DNA from: an uncultured Acidimicrobiia bacterium
Lineage (GTDB): Bacteria; Actinomycetota; Acidimicrobiia; Spongiisociales; Spongiisociaceae
Direction: 5' to 3'
Assembly: GCA_958295745.1 (NCBI GenBank)
Contig: OY282370.1
Location: 558,001-622,000 of the forward strand
DNA length: 64,000 nt
Position numbers and translations under genes: made by a program. The notes beneath the pieces are model-generated. The model made no database searches and was not told the DNA's origin. It saw only the letters and a list, made by a program, of their open reading frames with translations. This document shows, one piece after another, positions 8,383-16,218 of the stretch. Positions within the stretch are counted from its first letter, which is position 1. Each line of letters opens with the position of its first letter.

Positions 8383-9330
8383 TTAACCTGCGAGCGGTTG
8401 GCCGGTCAGTAGGTCGTAACCCGCCACCCGATTCTCCAGTGCTTCCACCATGTCGAGCACCCGGCGCGCGTCGGGTACCTCGCCGCTGAACTGGCGGGCG
8501 GTGTAGGCCGCTACCGCACACCCCGCCCTCGTCAATTCCTCGACCATCTCCGGCGTGGCCGCATCGTCTACCCATCCCTCGTTCCAGTAGCGGGATTCCA
8601 TGTGCCAACGGGTGATCTCGTCTGCCGTCTCCTCAGACAGTCGAGAACGCACAGCCCGGCGATGGGGTTCGGCCATCTCGGCGCAGAGCTCGTTGATGTC
8701 ATGCCCCCAAGCCAGGCTTTCCCGGTCGGCGCCGAGATGGATCAGCGCCTTCAATGCAGCCTCCACGGTGTACTGGACGTGGGCGCACGCCCACCCGAAC
8801 CGGACAGCCGCCGCCAAGAAAGCAAAATCCTCATCGCCTTTCTGCTGTTCCAACTGCTCCTCGCGATCAGGCAGCAATCTCCCGCGGAGGGACACCAGCC
8901 CGCGCAGTGTTTCGTGAAGCCTTGTCAATGCCACTTCGTAGTCGCTGATAGGCATGACCATCTCCTTACCCCAGTTCACTTTGCCGGTGCCGCGGTCAAC
9001 CAGTACAACACCCTCCCTGGCGGCCCTGCTCTCGAACGAGGTGCGCACCTGCTCGGTGCGCACCTTCCATTCGGGGCGGTCGGTGACGAACACCTCAACA
9101 GGATGCCCGGCCGCTGCGCTCGCCAGCGAAGACAGCTCCTTCACCCGCTCAGAGCGGGTCCGGTAATCCAGGTCGTCATAGATCGCAGCGAGATCGATGT
9201 CGCTGCGTTCTGTGGCGTCGCCGCGGGCCACCGAGCCGAACAACACCACCCTGCTCACACCAACATCCGCCAGCGCCGCGGCGGCCCGTTCGGCATCCCC
9301 CCGGCGCGGCGGCGCCGTTCTTACAGGCAT
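8383..9330 (-). CDS. Nucleotidyltransferase-HEPN fusion (MNT-HEPN) protein
   Basis: Residues 1-110 are a minimal nucleotidyltransferase: VVLFGSVARGD followed by SDIDLAAI, which supplies the GS and DxD metal-binding residues. Residues about 165-260 form a HEPN domain, including WACAHVQYTVEAALKALIHLG and MESRYWNEG. In two-gene MNT/HEPN systems the MNT enzyme AMPylates and silences the HEPN RNase; here both are joined in one 315-residue chain. The fusion may be a self-controlled toxin-antitoxin unit or a substrate-modifying enzyme (kanamycin nucleotidyltransferase-like). Fragments of its 3' end (7257-7411) and 5' leader (13072-13150) occur elsewhere in the island. Unlike its AT-rich neighbours it has chromosomal GC. 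Confidence 0.8.
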   Translation of the reverse strand: MPVRTAPPRRGDAERAAAALADVGVSRVVLFGSVARGDATERSDIDLAAIYDDLDYRTRSERVKELSSLASAAAGHPVEVFVTDRPEWKVRTEQVRTSFESRAAREGVVLVDRGTGKVNWGKEMVMPISDYEVALTRLHETLRGLVSLRGRLLPDREEQLEQQKGDEDFAFLAAAVRFGWACAHVQYTVEAALKALIHLGADRESLAWGHDINELCAEMAEPHRRAVRSRLSEETADEITRWHMESRYWNEGWVDDAATPEMVEELTRAGCAVAAYTARQFSGEVPDARRVLDMVEALENRVAGYDLLTGQPLAG

Positions 9331-9511
9331 ACCTGTTCATCCTTCCTGCTCCGAACCCTCGGCTGCGGTCACTCCTCCCAGCACGGCAGCACAAGGTATG
9401 GCTGTGAGTCTACTTTCCACCCTCCCCGGATGCCCCCGAGCGGCGGGACCGCACATCGCGTAGTCTCCAAGGAACTCTTACGACCGTGAAACCCGCAGGA
9501 AAGGGGTTCGG

Positions 9512-9958
9512 ATGGCAAAGCGCAGATTTACCGAGGTCGAGGCGTACCAGCACGCCGACGATCAGTACTACTACCGGCCGGTGGTGGCGGGCAAGGAGCT
9601 GTTCACCTATGTGGCCCACGTGCCCGTCGGCGGACACATGCCGCCCCATGACGACGAGGCCGAACTCTTCGAGCTCTCGCTGTTCATGTTGGAAGGGGAG
9701 CTCGACATCCTGCTCGGCGGCGAAGAGGTGCAGATCGCCAGAGGAGACGCCCTCCACATTCCCCGATGCGTCCCGGTCGGCGTGACCAACAACGGTTCGA
9801 GCACCGCATCGTTCGTGCTCAGTTTCTCGCCCCCGCCGCCCAACGTCGATCTGGACACGATGAAGCAGTCGGCCATCGACCGGGGCCGGGTGGTCGTAGA
9901 ACCGTCCGACGTGGAGAGCGTGGTCGGCCCGCTCTCCTTCCCCGGAGGGGCTTCGTGA
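9512..9958 (+). CDS. Small cupin-domain protein
   Basis: This 148-residue single-domain cupin has the two beta-barrel signatures: PVGGHMPPHDDEAE..E (first motif with metal-binding His/Glu) and GDALHIPRCVPVGVTN (second motif with His). No DNA-binding domain is attached. A purine-rich GAAAGGGG lies about six bases before the ATG. An alpha/beta hydrolase gene follows 54 bases downstream on the same strand, so the two may be cotranscribed. Substrate is unknown; such proteins act as small dioxygenases, isomerases or binding proteins. Confidence 0.75.
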   Translation: MAKRRFTEVEAYQHADDQYYYRPVVAGKELFTYVAHVPVGGHMPPHDDEAELFELSLFMLEGELDILLGGEEVQIARGDALHIPRCVPVGVTNNGSSTASFVLSFSPPPPNVDLDTMKQSAIDRGRVVVEPSDVESVVGPLSFPGGAS

Positions 9959-10012
9959 TCGACCTCCATAGGAAGTAGTACACCTGATGGGCGGCAAACG
10001 GCTCACCGAGTA

Positions 10013-11017
10013 ATGACCTACCCGCCCCGATGTCGGGAGGAAACGCGTCTCGTCGGGGTCGAAGGGGCGGTGCTGGCCGGGACCTTTGCCTACCCCGCCT
10101 CCGGCGAGGCTTGGCCTGTGGTGCTTCTGCTGGGCGGCACTTTCGGCGATCTCCGGGATGGGGACGTCGATCCCCGGTTGTTCCCCGACGCGCCCAAGCG
10201 GGGCATGTACGCCCTGTTGGCGGGCGGCTTGGCGGAGGCTGGCATCGCTTCCTTCCGGTTCGACCGTAGAGGCGCCGGGGAAAGCACCGGCCGGTTCGGC
10301 GCGGGCCGCGCTCAGGAGGTGGCCGACGCCAGGGCCGTCTGGCGGTGGGTCCGGTCGCTCCGAGAAGGGAACGGGACGGCGGCCATGTTGGGGCACAGTG
10401 CCGGAGCCTATGTGCTCTGCCGGGTGGCGCTGGAGGCGGGCCAACCCGATGCGGCGGTATTGCAGGGCGCCTTGTACCGGTCGATCCCCGAACTGCTGGA
10501 ATACAACTCCCGCCCGGTGCTCGAATACATGAAGACCGGAGAGGCCCGGGCCCGCTGGGTCGAGGAGCATGCCCCCAGGGCCTACAGAGGCGCCCTGATG
10601 CTGGATGCGGTCCTCGCCGCCATCGAGAACGGAGACCGTACCGCCCGGGCCGTGATCGACGGCGCCCCGGTCGAGCGGGATCTGGGCGACCTCGACTACG
10701 ACTTGAGAATGCCCCCCGAGGACCAGTTCCGGCATCTCAAGGCCCCGACCTTGGTGCTGCATGCCGCCGAGGACTCGAACGTGCCGGTCGAAGACGCCTT
10801 CGACACCGTGCGCGCCCTGTGGGCCGCCGGCAACCGCGAGGTGGAGCTGCATCTCGTCCCCGGCGCCAACCATTCCTTCCAGATGGACGACCTCAACCCC
10901 GAAACCCGTCTCCGGGAAAAGATGACCCTCCAGAACTTCGCCCGGCCCTTCCACCCCCTGTACCCTGCCGCGGTAATCGACTACCTGTCTCGCCGCCTAC
11001 TTCCCGATACTCCGTAA
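10013..11017 (+). CDS. Alpha/beta-hydrolase
   Basis: The 334-residue protein has the nucleophile elbow GHSAGAYVLC (Ser about residue 126), an acid region HAAEDSNVPVED and the catalytic-His segment GANHSF near the C-terminus. FRFDRRGAGES is the usual strand-turn before the nucleophile. It is a predicted cytoplasmic esterase or peptidase-like hydrolase with no signal peptide. It follows the cupin gene closely. The high-GC codon use differs from the AT-rich genes to its right (11092-13011), so this pair looks like chromosomal DNA embedded in the island. Confidence 0.8.
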   Translation: MTYPPRCREETRLVGVEGAVLAGTFAYPASGEAWPVVLLLGGTFGDLRDGDVDPRLFPDAPKRGMYALLAGGLAEAGIASFRFDRRGAGESTGRFGAGRAQEVADARAVWRWVRSLREGNGTAAMLGHSAGAYVLCRVALEAGQPDAAVLQGALYRSIPELLEYNSRPVLEYMKTGEARARWVEEHAPRAYRGALMLDAVLAAIENGDRTARAVIDGAPVERDLGDLDYDLRMPPEDQFRHLKAPTLVLHAAEDSNVPVEDAFDTVRALWAAGNREVELHLVPGANHSFQMDDLNPETRLREKMTLQNFARPFHPLYPAAVIDYLSRRLLPDTP

Positions 11018-11091
11018 CTGTTAGTGAACGAGAAAACAGGACACCCTATCCATTTTATATCGGCCATCCCATAAGTTGGGTATCAGTCATA

Positions 11092-11481
11092 TTACGAGTT
11101 TGCATATATTACCTCCGCTGTGTTGAAAATATCATCTCGAATATGAGGAGGTATCATAGGCCAAGAAATGGCTCCCCGTGTGACCCAACCTACCTTTCGC
11201 CCTAATATATCTGACAACTCCTCTCGAGCACGTACACGCTCAAATATAGTCAAGTAACTATCTTCTTCATGGTCTACAAGGACATCAACATCGCTGTCGG
11301 GCGTGAAATCATTACGTAGAACAGAACCGAACAGGCACAACTCTTGTATATGCCATTTGCGACAGAACTGGGCCACAACGGACATATCCAACTCAATATT
11401 GTGGAGAATCTGTGGCGTCAATCTTCTGATACCCTTGCCGTCAGATGGTTGCTGACCGTACTGCTGGTCAACCTCCACCAT
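11092..11481 (-). CDS. Stand-alone minimal nucleotidyltransferase (MntA-like)
   Basis: The 129-residue protein has LCLFGSVLRNDF and DSDVDVLVD, the GSx10DxD signature of MntA-type nucleotidyltransferases, which AMPylate a HEPN partner. The usual partner, a DUF86-type HEPN gene, is not adjacent. Instead the overlapping pair at 11559-13011 lies upstream on the same strand, ending 77 bases before this start. The N-terminal extension of about 32 residues is uncertain: an internal ATG at 11385 is a shorter alternative. The gene is AT-rich. It could be an orphan antitoxin or could act with the neighbouring pair. Confidence 0.75.
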   Translation of the reverse strand: MVEVDQQYGQQPSDGKGIRRLTPQILHNIELDMSVVAQFCRKWHIQELCLFGSVLRNDFTPDSDVDVLVDHEEDSYLTIFERVRAREELSDILGRKVGWVTRGAISWPMIPPHIRDDIFNTAEVIYANS

Positions 11482-11558
11482 TCATTAGCCAATAGACAAC
11501 TCTTTTTGGATATCATCAGCTACGGCCATAACCACAAGCTATTATATCCCTGGCTTAA

Positions 11559-12137
11559 TCAAGTCTCCTGTTCTATCTCCTGTATATTACTGGCTTTTTG
11601 TCTCTCGGCTTCCTTGTGTCGCTGTAATGCCTTCATCTCTTCAATATATGACTCAATTTCAGCTATATTTCTGTCATGCTCCTTTGAAATATTCAACAGG
11701 GATGCTAACGCTAGTAGTAACCAACATAATAGCCAAATAGTTACAATAGAAAGGAAGTTAATTACCCAATTAATTTTGATTTCCGCAACCATTATAGCAG
11801 TCATCAAAGACAAAATTGACGAGGCAAAGGCTATCCAACATGTAATTGTATAAGGTAGTCGTATTTCGTTTTCTGACTTATCAACCATACGAACTATCTC
11901 ACCATAGTTAGAGCCTTGCAGTTGAGTCCGGAGAGTACTCCACCTATGCCAAACAAAACCCAGGATAGCGAATGATAAGGTCAGAATTGCAAAAAACCAT
12001 GTCTGCTTTAGTTTGAGATCCGTTTGAATAAAAATGATTGCTACACATACACTAAAGGCAGAGGCTATCCATAGATCCCAGTGCCATAAGCACCTAAGAC
12101 GAAGAACCCAACGGCGAGGCTCAGCTGGGTTCTTCAT
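11559..12137 (-). CDS. Four-helix membrane protein with charged C-terminal coil, unknown function
   Basis: I do not recognise the family. The 192 residues contain four probable membrane segments in two hairpins, near residues 17-35, 38-56, 96-117 and 125-147. A charged, probably coiled-coil tail follows (ISKEHDRNIAEIESYIEEM and onward). The start overlaps the end of the 12121-13011 gene by 17 bases, so the two are translated together. Small membrane proteins paired with a cytosolic partner are common effectors in anti-phage systems. That role here is inference from context, AT content and coupling. Confidence 0.7.
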   Translation of the reverse strand: MKNPAEPRRWVLRLRCLWHWDLWIASAFSVCVAIIFIQTDLKLKQTWFFAILTLSFAILGFVWHRWSTLRTQLQGSNYGEIVRMVDKSENEIRLPYTITCWIAFASSILSLMTAIMVAEIKINWVINFLSIVTIWLLCWLLLALASLLNISKEHDRNIAEIESYIEEMKALQRHKEAERQKASNIQEIEQET

Positions 12138-13011
12138 AATTTAGCTCGTCTTCAATATCCACGACAACTTTATTTCTACTTTGTGCTTCAAGCAGCTCAT
12201 GTTGAGTTTGCATTAGAACTTCATTTGACACTTCAATATCATCCTCACCAGAGGGAACTACAATAGGAGTCTCAACTGCTCCACCATTCACGTCTAGAAC
12301 AAATCGAGAGTCATCTTTAGTATTGAGGTCAGATCCAATCAAAGTTGCCCTACCATAACCAAGGCGTACATGATCCATAGCTTGTTGAGATAAATCGGAA
12401 GATATATCAATATATCCGTCCTTTTCAGCCTTAGCTTTGATATCTAATATCCCTGCCTTTAGCTCGCTCATCATATCTCTAATTTTCTGGCGACCTGTCC
12501 AGTTTGGATTCGGATATAATAGTCGAACTTTGAACGTCGAAACTCCGCCTACAGACTCCAGCCATTGATCTATTGTTTTACTGTATTTAAACTGTCTTAT
12601 AGTCCAAAAATGGGTACCATTAGCGCTGAGGAGTGCCTGCAGACTACCCGTCACGGTAGTCGGTCGTACTTCACCAGGAATGAGCTGAAATGTAACCAAG
12701 CAGTGAACATCACTTATGAGGAAGGGAACTACCACACCACTAGAAGCCTCACCTCGAATGAAGTCTTTCTTGGCTTCATCCCATTCTACAGTTGAGAAAT
12801 CGCCCTCTCTAACGAAACCAATATGTCCAGCCCAGAGACCATCTTCCGGCCTGGTAAATCTAGATAACCTCCAAGTGCGTGAATATCGAGTAACTTGTGT
12901 ACCCGCTACCCACGACTCTTTAAGTGCAGAGCGGAAGTATTCTGATGGGCCGTGCTCGCCTAGACCCTGCAGTTTGATCTCGGCATGAGAGACTCGAAAA
13001 TCTTTTTCCAT
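12121..13011 (-). CDS. Hypothetical 296-residue soluble protein of an overlapping two-gene unit
   Basis: No family is recognised. The protein has no signal peptide or membrane segment. It looks mixed alpha/beta in its first two thirds, including WAGHIGFVREGDFSTVEWDE and VVVPFLISDVHCLVTFQLIP, with an acidic C-terminal tail ending DIEDELNYEEPS. A helical stretch near residues 175-200 (IRDMMSELKAGILDIKAKAE) could mediate assembly. It is the first gene of a unit with the four-helix membrane protein, which it overlaps. The gene is AT-rich against its surroundings. A decayed leader of the MNT-HEPN gene lies about 60 bases upstream. Confidence 0.7.
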   Translation of the reverse strand: MEKDFRVSHAEIKLQGLGEHGPSEYFRSALKESWVAGTQVTRYSRTWRLSRFTRPEDGLWAGHIGFVREGDFSTVEWDEAKKDFIRGEASSGVVVPFLISDVHCLVTFQLIPGEVRPTTVTGSLQALLSANGTHFWTIRQFKYSKTIDQWLESVGGVSTFKVRLLYPNPNWTGRQKIRDMMSELKAGILDIKAKAEKDGYIDISSDLSQQAMDHVRLGYGRATLIGSDLNTKDDSRFVLDVNGGAVETPIVVPSGEDDIEVSNEVLMQTQHELLEAQSRNKVVVDIEDELNYEEPS

Positions 13012-13071
13012 CTAGAAATCTCCCTCGTCTATACCGCAGGAGGTTCTGACCAACCCTACTCTTGCTTGCAG

Positions 13072-13150
13072 GCATACCCAGTCGTCCTTCCTGATCCAAG
13101 CCTCAACTGCGGCCACTCCCCACGTCATAGCCGTCAGTCTACCTCCAGGA
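13072..13150 (-). repeat. Decayed second copy of the MNT-HEPN 5' leader and start
   Basis: The block aligns with 9324-9420, the leader and first codons of the intact MNT-HEPN gene. Shared tracts include CAGGCATACC, TCCTTCCTG, CTGCGG(T/C)CACTCC and AGTCTAC, with small deletions. On the minus strand it still gives ATGCCTG at the same place. Coding similarity ends there, and the AT-rich 12121-13011 gene takes over about 60 bases further on. Confidence 0.7.
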
Positions 13151-13235
13151 CACACCAGCCAGCGCACTGCCCACAGATCATAAACAAACTCACGGCCGCG
13201 GTCGACGGGTGTAGCCACACCCGAAACGAAGGAAA

Positions 13236-13254
13236 CCCAGGGCGTCGCCCTGGG
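13236..13254 (-). terminator. Hairpin downstream of tRNA-fMet
   Basis: CCCAGGGCG and CGCCCTGGG form a perfect nine-base inverted repeat around a single T, so the real loop is 3-5 bases. On the minus strand it lies immediately after the tRNA 3' end and is followed by a T-rich stretch (TTTCCTTCG). It fits a rho-independent terminator for the tRNA. Confidence 0.65.
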
Positions 13255-13260
13255 TCCTGT

Positions 13261-13338
<78 letters not shown>

Positions 13339-13394
13339 TCGTTGCGGCGATCATCGTAGCACAGTTCTGGGGGGTACGTGCAAGACGCCTGGGG

Positions 13395-14639
13395 CTACAG
13401 GGCGGAGGCGAACTCCAGGGCCTCGTCGAAACCGGCGCCCCTCATCAGCAATCCCCGCATCTTCATCAGGGGGCCTACCCGGTCTATGGCGAAGGCGCCG
13501 CCCAGCCGGTCGCCGTTGCGGTAGAGGGCCAGCAGGGCCGGCTCGCCGGGCGGGTCGTCTACGAACACCACATCCTCGGAGGCTAGGCCCACCAGCTGGA
13601 GGCGGTGGCCGTACTGGTCGGACCAGAAGTAGGGGACGCCCTCGTAGGGGGACGGGTCATCACCCCTGGAAACGTTCAGGATGTTGCGGGCGGCGGCGAC
13701 GGCCTGCTCGACCGTGTTGGTCCAGTGCTCCACCCGCATCCGCCGTCCGAAACGGGGGTTGTCCCACGAGGCGAGATCGCCCACCGCATAGACATCGGGC
13801 AGGGAGGTGCGCAGGTACCGGTCGCAGACCACCGCCCCTAGGTCGGTCTCGACCCCCGAACCCTCCAGCCATTCCACGTTGGGGATCACCCCTATCCCGA
13901 CCACCACCGCATTGCACCCGACCTCGCCGCCGTCCGAGAGTTCCACGGCCAAGCCGCCGCCGGGCATCTCCCTCACCCCCGCAACCCCCGCACCGCGCCG
14001 GAGCTCGGCCCCGTACAGGCCATGCAGCTCGGCGCACCGCTTCCCCACCTCACGACCCACGGCGGCGGCCAGCGGCTGGTCGGCGGCCTCCAGAACAACA
14101 ACCTCCACGCCCCTGCGCCGGGCGCTCGCCGCCACCTCGCTCCCGATGAAACCCGCCCCGACCACCACCAAACGGCGGGCATCCTCCAGCGAGGAGCGGA
14201 TGGCCGCGGCGTCGTCGAGGGTCCGCATCACGTGAACCCTAGGAATCCCTTCCGCGCCGGGCAGCGTGCGGGCGCGGGCGCCGGTTGCGATGACCGCGGC
14301 GCCGTATTCCAGCTCCTCGCCGTTGCCCAACCGGATCGTGCGGGCCCCGGCGTCTATCCCTACAGCCGGAGATCCCAGCCGCAGACCGATGCCCTGCTCC
14401 TCGAAGAACTCCGGGGTCCGGAAGAACGCGTCGGCGGGTTCTTTCTCCCCGGTCAGGACCTCCTTGGAGAGGGGCGGGCGGTCATAAGGGAGGTGCGGCT
14501 CGTCGCCCACCAGGGTGATCCGTCCCTCGAACCCGAGGCTGCGCAGAGTGGTGGCCGTCCGCAGGCCGCCGAGGGACGCCCCGACGACGACCACCGCCGG
14601 CGGCGGAGGCGCTGAAGAACCAGAGGCGGAAGCGCTCAT
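13395..14639 (-). CDS. FAD/NADH-dependent ferredoxin reductase of a Rieske oxygenase system
   Basis: The 414-residue protein has two Rossmann dinucleotide motifs: GASLGGLRTATTL (FAD, residues about 20-32) and VVVGAGFIGSEVA (NAD, about 150-162). PYDRPPLSKEVL and VYAVGDLA are signatures of BphA4/rubredoxin-reductase-type ferredoxin reductases. It should pass electrons from NAD(P)H to the small ferredoxin (15817-16017) and on to Rieske oxygenases. Its ATG overlaps the stop of the upstream oxygenase gene (ATGA), so both belong to one operon. It is the only such reductase in the window, although five Rieske oxygenases are present. Confidence 0.9.
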   Translation of the reverse strand: MSASASGSSAPPPPAVVVVGASLGGLRTATTLRSLGFEGRITLVGDEPHLPYDRPPLSKEVLTGEKEPADAFFRTPEFFEEQGIGLRLGSPAVGIDAGARTIRLGNGEELEYGAAVIATGARARTLPGAEGIPRVHVMRTLDDAAAIRSSLEDARRLVVVGAGFIGSEVAASARRRGVEVVVLEAADQPLAAAVGREVGKRCAELHGLYGAELRRGAGVAGVREMPGGGLAVELSDGGEVGCNAVVVGIGVIPNVEWLEGSGVETDLGAVVCDRYLRTSLPDVYAVGDLASWDNPRFGRRMRVEHWTNTVEQAVAAARNILNVSRGDDPSPYEGVPYFWSDQYGHRLQLVGLASEDVVFVDDPPGEPALLALYRNGDRLGGAFAIDRVGPLMKMRGLLMRGAGFDEALEFASAL

Positions 14640-15751
14640 CCGGCGGGGGCGGGCGCCAGCTCGAAGACGCCGTCGGCGAACTCCATGAGCCAGCGCCTAT
14701 ACATGACCGTCCCCAGGTCGGCCGCCTTGACGTGCATCTCGGCGGTCAGCTCCACGGGAAGCTCCTCGGGGCGCTGGGATTCGACCACCGGCTTGTCTTG
14801 GGCCAGGATGACCCGCTGCATGCGGTCGAACTCCTCGTCCTGGTCGAACCCGTAGTTACGCGCCATGAAGGTGAAACAGCGGGTCCGCTTGCGGCTCACC
14901 GGGGCAACCGCCACGTGGAGGATGTAGTGCTCGTCGGGGCCGGCGGAACTATCCAACCACATGGCGTTGGGCATGAACACCCGGTACCGCTTCCAGGCCT
15001 CGTAGGTCTCCCCCACCCCGGAAACCTGCGCGTTCTTGGGATTGTCGGTGTATTCGAGGAAGGGCCCGGCCGTTATGCGGATCTCGCCCCCCTGTCGGTA
15101 AGCCTCGTAATCGGCGATCACCGCGTTGTCCCTGTCGCCGAGGATGCCGTGATGTACGTGGGCGAAGTGCGAGAAGTCGAAGTAGTTCTCGAGGCGGCGG
15201 CCCACCGAACAGTCCCACTCGTAAGGATCCCACCGCATGATCCTATATGAGGGGTCGTCGAGTTCCGGTAGCACGGCGGGCGGGAACACGGGCAGATCAT
15301 CGCCCAGGCAGGTCCATACCAGGCCGCCGGATTCGACCGCCGGGTAGACCGGAAGCCGGGCCTTCAGCTTGCCGTTGAGCTCGGGACGGGCCGGGATGTC
15401 CACGACCGTGCCTTCCTTGTCGTAGGCCCAACCGTGGTAGGCGCAACGCAGGTAGCAGCCGTCGATGCGGCCCAAAGCCAGCGAGGAACCCCGATGGCGG
15501 CAGATGTCATCGAAGACATAGGGTTTGCCGTCGAGCCGGACCACCGCCAGACGGGTGTCGAAGAGCGTCACCTGATGGGGGGTGTCCGTCAATTCTTCGG
15601 AGAACGCCACCGGATGCCAGAATTTCTTCATCTGCTCGTAGAGGCGGGTCTCGCCCGCCACATCGAGCTGGGTGGAACCCTGTACTTCCCTCAAATCCGA
15701 TTCGGCGGTCCCGTAGAGCTTCTCATCCACCGGGTCCAACAGAGTGGTCAT
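14636..15751 (-). CDS. Rieske [2Fe-2S] non-heme iron oxygenase
   Basis: The Rieske ligands are C84-R-H86 in CRHRGSSLALG and C103/H106 in CAYHGWAYD. The mononuclear iron site lies in NYFDFSHFAHVHHG (His-His-Asp type, with the bridging Asp). Length (371) and single-subunit layout fit type IA monooxygenases such as VanA, dicamba O-demethylase and N-demethylases, which remove methyl groups as formaldehyde or hydroxylate rings. A strong AGGGGAGG precedes the ATG. The gene is coupled to its reductase downstream and has a ferredoxin gene upstream, so the three form a complete electron chain. Substrate is not deducible. Confidence 0.92.
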   Translation of the reverse strand: MTTLLDPVDEKLYGTAESDLREVQGSTQLDVAGETRLYEQMKKFWHPVAFSEELTDTPHQVTLFDTRLAVVRLDGKPYVFDDICRHRGSSLALGRIDGCYLRCAYHGWAYDKEGTVVDIPARPELNGKLKARLPVYPAVESGGLVWTCLGDDLPVFPPAVLPELDDPSYRIMRWDPYEWDCSVGRRLENYFDFSHFAHVHHGILGDRDNAVIADYEAYRQGGEIRITAGPFLEYTDNPKNAQVSGVGETYEAWKRYRVFMPNAMWLDSSAGPDEHYILHVAVAPVSRKRTRCFTFMARNYGFDQDEEFDRMQRVILAQDKPVVESQRPEELPVELTAEMHVKAADLGTVMYRRWLMEFADGVFELAPAPAG

Positions 15752-15816
15752 ATGGCCCCTCCCCTCTCATTTCGCAAAGACATTTCCATGCATGTCCGGC
15801 ACCCTTCTTCCGGCGG

Positions 15817-16017
15817 CTATCCGGGGTGGACGGTTATCGCCTCCACAGGGCAACATACGGCGGCGTTGTTCGCATCGTCGACCAGCTCATCGGGAAGGTT
15901 CGGCTGCAACACGATCACCTCGCTGTTGTCGTCGGCCACCTCGAAGATATCCGGCGCGACCGATGCGCACATTCCGGAAACGATGCATACCGCATGATCG
16001 ATCTCTACTGCCGCCAC
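15817..16017 (-). CDS. Small [3Fe-4S]/[4Fe-4S] ferredoxin
   Basis: The 66-residue protein starts VEIDHAVCIVSGMCASVAPD and ends with AAVCCPVEAITV. This gives the three or four cysteine ligands of actinobacterial 3Fe-4S ferredoxins, the kind that serve P450s and Rieske oxygenases. It starts at GTG 16017, with GGAGG about seven bases upstream. It is the first gene after the promoter at 16085-16113, followed by the oxygenase and reductase genes. Probable role: electron carrier between the 13395 reductase and Rieske oxygenases. Confidence 0.88.
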   Translation of the reverse strand: MAAVEIDHAVCIVSGMCASVAPDIFEVADDNSEVIVLQPNLPDELVDDANNAAVCCPVEAITVHPG

Positions 16018-16084
16018 CTCCGGCCTCCGTTCTGCTGCGAGCCTTGGCGCGGATGATAGCCGAAATCAGGACCTCCGCCCCGGA

Positions 16085-16113
16085 AATATACCCCTTGATA
16101 TAACTGTCGTCAA
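16085..16113 (-). promoter_or_regulatory. Sigma70-type promoter for the ferredoxin-Rieske-reductase operon
   Basis: On the minus strand TTGACG (16108-16113) is separated by exactly 17 bases from TATATT (16085-16090). It lies about 70 bases upstream of the ferredoxin start, in an AT-rich pocket within very GC-rich DNA. The divergent Rieske gene at 16219 starts on the other side, so the element may serve or influence both directions. Confidence 0.6.
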
Positions 16114-16218
16114 TATATCTGATCGGCCCGGACGCGAAAGGGTCGGCATCCGGCCGCCGAGAGACGACGCGGCGGCGGGGGTAAACTCTTCGGCGCAAGA
16201 AGCTAAGAAGGAGGGGCC

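Noticed and set aside
9410-10954. A 514-residue minus-strand frame opposite the cupin and alpha/beta hydrolase
   Set aside because: No motifs; both plus-strand genes have clear family signatures.
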